The notes under the pieces were generated by a model. The model was not told the origin of the DNA. It saw only the letters and a list, made by a program, of their open reading frames with translations, and did not search any database. The translations under genes and the position numbers were made by a program. This document shows, piece after piece, positions 1 through 3,996 of a DNA stretch of 6,361 nucleotides. Every line of letters begins with the position of its first letter. Positions within the stretch are counted from its first letter, which is position 1. The stretch is from the NCBI GenBank assembly GCA_030613795.1, contig JAUWLG010000082.1, positions 1 to 6,361 of the forward strand, read 5' to 3'. Origin of the DNA: Helicobacteraceae bacterium (GTDB lineage Bacteria; Campylobacterota; Campylobacteria; Campylobacterales; Sulfurimonadaceae).

Positions 1-47
1 ACAATCTGCACCAAATCTGAAACTTTTACCAGTTCAAGTTGGGTTTA

Positions 48-63
48 GATAAGCTTCGCTATC
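48..63. terminator. Small hairpin after the ankyrin gene
   Basis: GATA-A-GC and GC-TATC pair as a 6-bp stem with one bulged A and a TTC loop, 16 nt past the ankyrin stop. On the plus strand it is followed by TTTT, so it resembles a terminator for a gene arriving from the left better than one for the ankyrin gene. It could serve both directions weakly. The remaining bases 1-47 show nothing I recognise. Confidence 0.3.
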
Positions 64-79
64 TTTTCAAAATTCAAAA

Positions 80-1465
80 CTAGTCCTCTTTCGTCACCAT
101 CGCTCCATATTCAAGCAGCAAGTCCACCATCTTAATGCGCTTGTGCTCTTGTGCAATTTTCAGAGCAGTCAGGCCTTGTGGAGAGACTTGGTTAGGGTTA
201 ACGCCGCTGTCGAGCATAAAGGTGACGACGTCGATGTGGTTGTAGTAGACCCCGAACATCAGAGCACTCCAGCCAAAGTTGTCAATTATATCATTGGCGG
301 CGTAGTTGTTCATCAACATCTCAACGGAAGAGAGGCGGCCCATAGAAGCGGCGAGCATCAGTGGGGTACGACCGTTGATATCGAGATGGTTGACATCGGC
401 TCCGAGTTGTAACAGAAGACGGATATGCTCACTATTGGGCTGGTCTTGTACTTTGGTCACTGTGGTGCAAAGCGGGGTCCAGCCCAGTGAGTTAAGGGTG
501 ACATCGACTTTGGCACCTTTGCTTAAAAGAAGGGTCTCAAGCTCTCTATAGACCTGGGCATTTTCATGATACTTAAGCAGGGCAGTATGGGTAAGTGTCA
601 AAGGGGTGTGCGCGTTGTCTGCGATGTTGATGTTTGCACCGCGTTTTATTAACATTATTGCGCCTTCGGGGTTGTTGTTTCGTATGGCGACACTCAGGGC
701 GCTGTGACCATTGTTTGAGACATGTTCGACTGTTGCATGACGATCAAGAAGCAATATCGCTACATTCAGATAACGGGTATGGCTCATCGCGATGATAAGC
801 GGTGTAAGAGAGTCGTTATCTTCGGCATCAATGTCAAGCCCTTTGTTAAGCAGGTATAACACGGCTTTGAAATTGTTGCTAAGAACGGCTAGATGCAGTA
901 GCGACTGCCCCTCTTTATTGGTCTGAAAAAGTTGTTTCTGTTTATGGATGCTGTGAACAAGGCGGTTAAGATCGCCTAAACGGGCAGTCTCAAAGAGGTT
1001 GTGTGTTTTAGTATCAACTAAAGAGACCACTTTGCTGATAATGGTTTTTTCATCTTTTGAAGCACTGTCAAAGGCGGACACACCTTCATTATTGATAAGA
1101 GTGACATCTCCGCCATAATGCAGCAAAGTCGTCATTAACTCATAATGTTTAAACTTTAGTGCAAAATGGAGTGGGGTATTACCGTCTCTATCTTGGATGT
1201 TGACATTAGCTCCATAGAGTAACAAGGTCTCTATGATCTCTTTTTTGTTGTACTTGATAGCAAAGATAAGTGGAGGGGTTTTTCCTAACTCATGAAAGTC
1301 GACATCAAATCCCTCTATGATCATCTGTACCATCTGAACACTCTGGTCATGTACGATGGTCTCATAAAAGATCTCATGGGTGTGTTCGATGATATGTGCT
1401 TCATTAGGGTGATACATTGGTGTTTTCAAGATCAATGCACTTTGCAGACGTTCCATGAAAGGCAT
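80..1465 (-). CDS. Ankyrin-repeat protein, cytoplasmic
   Basis: The 461-residue product is almost entirely an ankyrin solenoid, a fold that binds other proteins; the partner and function are unknown. Clear repeats with the TPLh...A...LL..GA.h pattern begin near 61 (GKTPPLIFAI), 95 (GNTPLHFAL), 186 (GQSLLHLAV), 219 (SLTPLIIAM), 253 (GHSALSVAI), 286 (longer, with an insertion near 292-305), 328 (GWTPLCTTV), 365 (GRTPLMLAA), 398 (GWSALMFGV) and 431 (GLTALKIAQ). Degenerate ones lie near 30-57, 128-150 and 155-185, giving about 11-13 in all. There is no signal peptide, membrane segment or enzymatic domain. AAGGAG stands 5 nt before the ATG, fixing the start; the stop is TAG (80-82). It has its own promoter and no operon partner in view. 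Codon use looks like its neighbours. Confidence 0.9.
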   Translation of the reverse strand: MPFMERLQSALILKTPMYHPNEAHIIEHTHEIFYETIVHDQSVQMVQMIIEGFDVDFHELGKTPPLIFAIKYNKKEIIETLLLYGANVNIQDRDGNTPLHFALKFKHYELMTTLLHYGGDVTLINNEGVSAFDSASKDEKTIISKVVSLVDTKTHNLFETARLGDLNRLVHSIHKQKQLFQTNKEGQSLLHLAVLSNNFKAVLYLLNKGLDIDAEDNDSLTPLIIAMSHTRYLNVAILLLDRHATVEHVSNNGHSALSVAIRNNNPEGAIMLIKRGANINIADNAHTPLTLTHTALLKYHENAQVYRELETLLLSKGAKVDVTLNSLGWTPLCTTVTKVQDQPNSEHIRLLLQLGADVNHLDINGRTPLMLAASMGRLSSVEMLMNNYAANDIIDNFGWSALMFGVYYNHIDVVTFMLDSGVNPNQVSPQGLTALKIAQEHKRIKMVDLLLEYGAMVTKED

Positions 1466-1484
1466 CTTATCTCCTTATATGACT

Positions 1485-1513
1485 ATAGTAGCATAAAGAA
1501 TAGGGGTTGTAAA
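1485..1513 (-). promoter_or_regulatory. Promoter candidate for the ankyrin-repeat gene (TTTACA-17-TACTAT)
   Basis: On the minus strand TTTACA (1513-1508, 5/6 match to -35) is followed after 17 nt by TACTAT (1490-1485, 4/6 match to -10). A start near 1478 would give a very short leader, just ahead of the AAGGAG ribosome-binding site (1476-1471). Overlapping TATAGT and TATGCT boxes are alternative -10 choices. Confidence 0.4.
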
Positions 1514-1532
1514 GATAAAGATACTTTACAAC
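1506..1532. promoter_or_regulatory. Perfect 9-bp palindrome, likely operator of the ankyrin gene
   Basis: GTTGTAAAG (1506-1514) and CTTTACAAC (1524-1532) are exact inverted copies separated by 9 AT-rich bases. The arm nearer the gene overlaps the predicted -35 box. That geometry fits a dimeric DNA-binding regulator blocking or recruiting RNA polymerase. Just upstream, TGTAAGT, CGTAAGT, TGTAGAC and TGTAGAA follow one another (about 1539-1571) and may be further half-sites. The regulator is unknown. Confidence 0.5.
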
Positions 1533-1611
1533 AAGACTGTAAGTTGGTCGTAAGTGTTGTAGACTTGTAGAACTTTTATAAATGATTTACACTTTATTGA
1601 CTACTCTTTTT

Positions 1612-1666
1612 TTTTACGACTCGGCATTTAGTGCCTCACTGTATTGAACTGTTGGTTCTTATACTC
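1612..1666. repeat. Left terminal inverted repeat of the structured element
   Basis: It begins TTTTACGA, with the exact core GGCATTTAGTGCC at 1623-1635, then CTG-ATTGA and TTAT-CTC blocks that all recur in the same order and spacing in the reverse complement of 2103-2157. Matching stops outward at a T-run and inward at about 1666. The alignment needs no gaps, which makes a chance match very unlikely. Confidence 0.75.
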
Positions 1667-1668
1667 CG

Positions 1669-1710
1669 GAAAAAAATAAACAAAAAAACCTCTCGTAACG
1701 GCTTCGAGGT
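1669..1710 (-). terminator. Intrinsic terminator candidate inside the element
   Basis: On the minus strand ACCTC and GAGGT (1710-1706/1692-1688) form a 5-bp stem with a 13-nt loop, followed at once by T7, then GTTTA and T7. This is the longest minus-strand T-rich run in the window. RNA started near 2166 would end near 1680, about 480-490 nt long. The stem is short, and a competing TAACGG/CCGTTA stem (1696-1721) shares its bases, so termination could be conditional. Confidence 0.45.
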
Positions 1711-2102
1711 GAGAACCGTTAAATTGCTTGGCTTCTATAGGTTCGGAACCAGAGATGATATCGCTTGCGATCATCGAAGGCTAACCTACCGACTACCTTT
1801 CTTCCGCTCGCTCCCTTCCTAAAAACGACAAACTTACTACGCTTCAAACAATGCTGTTTTATTAACGGAAGTGCTCTCCATCTAGTTAGCTCTACAGATG
1901 GCACGAAAAGAGTCAAGTGGTGACGCGTTGATTAATGTAAAAGCTGATGCTTTTATCCCGATTCGAATTTTCTCGAAACAGTTAATACCTGGGTCGAAGT
2001 AGTGGAAAGGGCATAGTGTTTTTACTTTAGAGATTGAAAATGAACGTCTGAACAACAGCGTCTTTCTCTTTTTCCTCAAGGTTTGCTCTTTTGCAAGGCA
2101 AA

Positions 2103-2157
2103 GAGAATAAAGAGCTAAAGCTCAATGCAGGGTGGCACTAAATGCCACATCGTAAAA
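2103..2157. repeat. Right terminal inverted repeat of the structured element
   Basis: Read as reverse complement it begins TTTTACGA, then three variable bases, then the core GGCATTTAGTGCC. It matches the repeat at 1612-1666 at 42 of 55 positions by eye. The core also contains GGCA/TGCC arms, so each end can fold into its own small hairpin. The inner 20 nt overlap a CTCTTT/AAAGAG hairpin. Confidence 0.75.
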
Positions 2158-2172
2158 GTTGAACCTATCACT

Positions 2173-2202
2173 ATTAAAGAGGATTGGAAATTTAAATGTC
2201 AA
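2173..2202 (-). promoter_or_regulatory. Promoter (TTGACA-18-TTTAAT) reading into the inverted-repeat element
   Basis: On the minus strand a perfect -35 TTGACA (2202-2197) is separated by 18 nt from TTTAAT (2178-2173), a 5/6 match to the -10 consensus. The predicted start is near 2166, about 9 nt outside the right terminal repeat (2157). No ORF starts nearby, which suggests that the product, if any, is an RNA. A TATACA-N4-TGTATA palindrome lies just upstream (about 2205-2220) in the same AT-rich tract. Confidence 0.45.
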
Positions 2203-2274
2203 AATATACAAACATGTATAAATATGAGCTATAAATAGTTGAAAAGTGAAATAGTAAGTTTGAGTTAGAGTGTA

Positions 2275-2280
2275 ATTATA
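2275..2280 (-). promoter_or_regulatory. Distal -10 candidate (TATAAT) upstream of the inverted-repeat element
   Basis: A perfect minus-strand TATAAT lies 31 nt past the rpsR terminator hairpin, in AT-rich DNA. No clear -35 is present. Transcription would start near 2268 and enter the inverted-repeat element from its right end after about 110 nt. The region is AT-rich enough that a chance match is possible. Confidence 0.3.
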
Positions 2281-2310
2281 AAAAAGGGGTTTTGGAAAGT
2301 TTGGATAAAG

Positions 2311-2331
2311 AGCGAAGCATATAGCTTCGCT
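2311..2331 (-). terminator. Hairpin terminator of rpsF-ssb-rpsR
   Basis: AGCGAAGC and GCTTCGCT form a perfect 8-bp stem with a 5-nt loop (2319-2323), beginning 6 nt after the rpsR stop. On the minus strand it is followed by CTTTATCC, a weak U-tract. Placement and stem strength argue for transcription termination; the poor U-tract means it may be partial or serve as a 3' stabilising structure. Confidence 0.65.
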
Positions 2332-2337
2332 AGGGAC

Positions 2338-2601
2338 CTACTTGATGTTTTCGAAAGGGTTGTTGATAACCGCTTTACGAGTAACAGTGTAAGGAATGAT
2401 CGATGCTGCACGAGCACGTTTAATAGCAATTGTAACCATCTCTTGGTGACGTTTACAGTTACCAGTCAAACGACGTGGCATGATTTTGTAACGCTCAGAG
2501 AGAGAGAATCTCAATGAACCTGCATCTTTGTAATCCATGAAGTCAACTTTTGCTTCACAGTATTTACAATAACGTTTTTTGTATTTTCTTCTTTCTGCCA
2601 T
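2338..2601 (-). CDS. rpsR: 30S ribosomal protein bS18, zinc-binding (C+) type
   Basis: bS18 pairs with bS6 on the 30S platform. The 87-residue product has the family core [10 protein letters not shown] (40-49) followed by [17 protein letters not shown]. It carries C12-x2-C15 near the N-terminus and C49-x2-H52 in the core, which suits the zinc-binding C+ form of S18 and not the zinc-independent paralog. The start is supported by AAGGA (2613-2609) 7 nt upstream, and the stop is TAG (2338-2340). The 41-nt gap after ssb has no promoter I can recognise, so it is probably the third gene of one transcript. A hairpin terminator follows 6 nt after the stop. Confidence 0.97.
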   Translation of the reverse strand: MAERRKYKKRYCKYCEAKVDFMDYKDAGSLRFSLSERYKIMPRRLTGNCKRHQEMVTIAIKRARAASIIPYTVTRKAVINNPFENIK

Positions 2602-2642
2602 AATTAAATCCTTATGCGTTTATTACTTAGAGAGTCTTCTCT

Positions 2643-3203
2643 CTAAAATGGGATCTCATCTTCATCGATGTCGATAGACGGAAGGTCTGCCGGCATACTC
2701 TGCTGCGGTGCCTGCTTCTGCTGTTGCGGCTGTCCGTAAGACGGCTGCTGTTGCTGCTGCTGTGGAGCATTGTATGATGATTGAGACTGCTGCTGTTGTG
2801 GCTGGTTGTAACCACCCTGTGCTTGCTGTTGCTGAGGTGCGTTGTAGTTACTTTGAGATCCACCAGAATTCTGGTTGTCACCCTTAGAGTCTAACATCTG
2901 CATTGATTCAACGGCAATAGAGTGTTTAGAACGTTTGCCACCATTTTGGTCAACCCATTGGTCAAATTGAATACGCCCATCAACTAGGATTTTGCTACCC
3001 TTACGAAGATACTGGTTTGCTACCTCACCTGAACGTCCAAAAAAAGTAAGGTCAATAAACATTACTTCCTCTTTCTTCTCACCATTAGAGGTAAACTTAC
3101 GACTGGTAGCGATCGCTGTTTTAGCGATTGCCATGCCTGACTGGCTGTAGCGTAACTCAATATCACGTGTTAGGTTTCCTACGAGGACGACTTTATTGTA
3201 CAT
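2643..3203 (-). CDS. ssb: Single-stranded DNA-binding protein SSB
   Basis: SSB coats single-stranded DNA during replication, recombination and repair, and recruits partner enzymes through its C-terminal tip. The 186 residues comprise an OB fold (about 1-105) opening MYNKVVLVGNLTRDIELRYS and including FIDLTFFGRSGEVA (49-62), LRKGSKILVDGRIQFDQW (66-83) and W83. A disordered linker (about 107-173) is very rich in Gln, Asn, Pro, Ser and Tyr, with runs of four to six Gln and repeated SYNAPQQQ-like units. The protein ends in the canonical acidic tip DIDEDEIPF. AAAGGA (3217-3212) stands 8 nt before the ATG, fixing the start. It is the middle gene of the operon, 16 nt after rpsF and 41 nt before rpsR. 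The Gln-rich linker gives a CAG/CTG-like repetitive DNA stretch (about 2700-2850) open to slippage. Confidence 0.97.
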   Translation of the reverse strand: MYNKVVLVGNLTRDIELRYSQSGMAIAKTAIATSRKFTSNGEKKEEVMFIDLTFFGRSGEVANQYLRKGSKILVDGRIQFDQWVDQNGGKRSKHSIAVESMQMLDSKGDNQNSGGSQSNYNAPQQQQAQGGYNQPQQQQSQSSYNAPQQQQQQPSYGQPQQQKQAPQQSMPADLPSIDIDEDEIPF

Positions 3204-3219
3204 CTGGGTTTTCCTTTAC

Positions 3220-3663
3220 TTATTCAGCTGCTGGAGTTTCAGTAGCTGGTGCTTCTTCAGTTGCCGGAGCTTCTGTTGCTGCAGGTACTTCTTCTTTAGC
3301 TGCCGCTGCTGCAGTTTTAGCTGCTGCTTTCTTTTCAGTTTTAGCAACAAGGTCTTTCCAAGCAGTCACTTCGCGTTTAGAATCGTATTTGATCGTAACG
3401 AAACGAAGAAGATCTTCGTTGATACGGAAACGACGCTCAACTTCAGCGATTGATGAAGGTGCCATTGTGTAATAAACAACATGGAAATAACCACGTTCTT
3501 TCTTTTGAATAGGGTATGCTAGTTTTCTAGTACCCATTTCGTCACGTGCAATAATTTCAGCACCGTTTGAAGTAAGAACTTCTTCGATAGCTGCGATTGA
3601 AGCTTTTGTCTCTTCTTCAGTTAGCGTTGGTTTAACAATTACTAGATTTTCGTAATGTCTCAT
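3220..3663 (-). CDS. rpsF: 30S ribosomal protein bS6
   Basis: bS6 binds the central domain of 16S rRNA in the 30S platform as a heterodimer with bS18, which is encoded two genes downstream. The product has 147 residues. Residues 1-95 form the S6 alpha/beta fold, opening MRHYENLVIVKP and including GTRKLAYPIQKKERGYF (44-60) and the RRFRINEDLLRF segment (77-88). From about 105 it becomes a low-complexity tail, first Lys/Ala-rich (KKAAAKTAAAAAK), then Glu/Pro/Ala/Thr-rich with EAPATE repeated. E. coli S6 also has a dispensable acidic tail, so the extension is plausible and not an error. The start is supported by AGGAG (3677-3673) 9 nt upstream. The stop TAA (3220-3222) lies 16 nt before ssb, indicating co-transcription. 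Identification is secure. Confidence 0.97.
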   Translation of the reverse strand: MRHYENLVIVKPTLTEEETKASIAAIEEVLTSNGAEIIARDEMGTRKLAYPIQKKERGYFHVVYYTMAPSSIAEVERRFRINEDLLRFVTIKYDSKREVTAWKDLVAKTEKKAAAKTAAAAAKEEVPAATEAPATEEAPATETPAAE

Positions 3664-3703
3664 AGAGTATTTCTCCTTTTGGTTTTGGTCCCTTATGGAT
3701 CGA

Positions 3704-3719
3704 GTTTAGCGAACTAAAC
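3704..3719 (-). promoter_or_regulatory. Hairpin in the rpsF leader (possible autoregulatory element)
   Basis: GTTTAG and CTAAAC form a perfect 6-bp stem. On the minus-strand transcript the loop is UUCG, an unusually stable tetraloop. It sits about 40 nt upstream of the rpsF start codon, inside the predicted leader. Many bacteria carry an S6:S18-binding leader before rpsF, but its usual CCG-containing binding element is not evident here. A regulatory role is therefore only inferred. Confidence 0.35.
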
Positions 3720-3768
3720 AGTCATATGCTTAAACTTATGCTTTTGCACAAAGAGTAAGGAACGCGTG

Positions 3769-3776
3769 ATTATACC
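3769..3776 (-). promoter_or_regulatory. Promoter -10 (GGTATAAT) of the rpsF-ssb-rpsR operon
   Basis: The minus strand carries a perfect TATAAT (3774-3769) preceded by GG, with no good -35 hexamer at 16-18 nt. That is common in Campylobacterota sigma-70 promoters. A start near 3762 would give a leader of about 100 nt before rpsF. It is the best promoter-like sequence in the 333-bp gap and points at the operon. Confidence 0.65.
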
Positions 3777-3869
3777 GAAGTGCAACTTAATAGAAAGCTA
3801 AGGTTTTACTAAGAGGATGTTTGAGAAGAAAAAGTTTACAAATGCGCTCAACTATAGTGTAAAAACAAC

Positions 3870-3977
3870 TTGGCATTCCCGTGTAGACGGGGACTTGGAA
3901 GGAAGCTCTAAAGGAGGCTGCGCACTGCCCTCGAGTGAACCGACGAGTTGGTTTGAGTGAGGTGTAGATTCAGAATC
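3870..3977. repeat. REP-like palindromic intergenic repeat, structured
   Basis: This stretch follows the hrpB stop and is more GC-rich than the AT-rich DNA around it. Its left part reads CATTCCCGTGTAGACGGGG (3874-3892), with CCCGT/ACGGG arms around GTAG. I recall similar ATTCCCG...CGGGAAT palindromes as dispersed intergenic repeats in many bacterial genomes, which is why I call it REP-like. Further along are an AACCGA/TTGGTT stem (3938-3953) enclosed by CTC/GAG (3930-3932/3955-3957), and a GATTC-A-GAATC palindrome (3967-3977). The hexamer GAGTGA is repeated at 3934 and 3955. On the minus strand the CCCGT hairpin is followed about 12 nt later by a T5 run (3861-3865), so it might also end hrpB transcription. 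Copy number in the genome cannot be seen here. The outer limits are approximate. Confidence 0.5.
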
Positions 3978-3996
3978 ATGTTAAAAATATGAGTGA

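Larger units (their letters stand above)
1612..2157 (-). other. Inverted-repeat-bounded, highly structured non-coding segment (ncRNA or MITE-like element)
   Basis: The segment is bounded by 55-bp imperfect inverted repeats and has no convincing ORF. Its interior carries several stem-loops: a terminator-like hairpin (1688-1710) overlapping a TAACGG/CCGTTA stem (1696-1721); GGTTC/GAACC (1740-1750); GATGAT-CGC/GCG-ATCATC with a 2-nt bulge (1754-1775); CCATCT/AGATGG with GTG/CAC outside it (1871-1904); a perfect 7-bp TAAAAGC-TGAT-GCTTTTA (1938-1955); TTCGA/TCGAA (1963-1977); and CTCTTT-GC/GC-AAAGAG (2086-2105). Minus-strand promoter candidates sit just outside the right end. If transcribed as minus-strand RNA, the terminal repeats could pair as a long closing helix, and four of the 13 mismatches become G-U pairs (two on the plus strand). 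No target-site duplication is visible at the ends. I recognise no known RNA family and no transposase remnant. Strand is inferred from the promoters. Confidence 0.6.

Noticed and set aside
1631..1822. 63-aa plus-strand ORF overlapping the left terminal repeat
   Set aside because: It starts inside the repeat core, has no Shine-Dalgarno sequence and shows no family features.
1719..2079. Two overlapping small minus-strand ORFs (65 aa each) in the structured element
   Set aside because: Neither has a good ribosome-binding site, both are rich in Arg/Lys/Cys/Phe without recognisable motifs, they overlap each other, and the same bases form several hairpins. They look like chance ORFs in non-coding DNA.
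1612..2157. IS200/IS605 or IscB/TnpB guide-RNA remnant
   Set aside because: Terminal hairpins and the GAAGCC...GAGAGG string recall such ends, but the ends are inverted repeats including their loops, no transposase or nuclease remnant is readable, and I could not match a known scaffold. It remains only a weak alternative.
1612..2157. Target-site duplication flanking the element
   Set aside because: The bases just outside (a T-run on the left, GTTGAACC on the right) are not direct repeats at any boundary I tried.
2700..2850. CRISPR-like or tandem repeat array
   Set aside because: The repetition is irregular and is fully explained by the Gln-rich linker codons of ssb.
3874..3925. SRP RNA-like string GGAAGGAAGC
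   Set aside because: The flanking bases lack the conserved SRP symmetric loop (CAGG on the 5' side, AGCAG on the 3' side), so the resemblance is limited to the short string.
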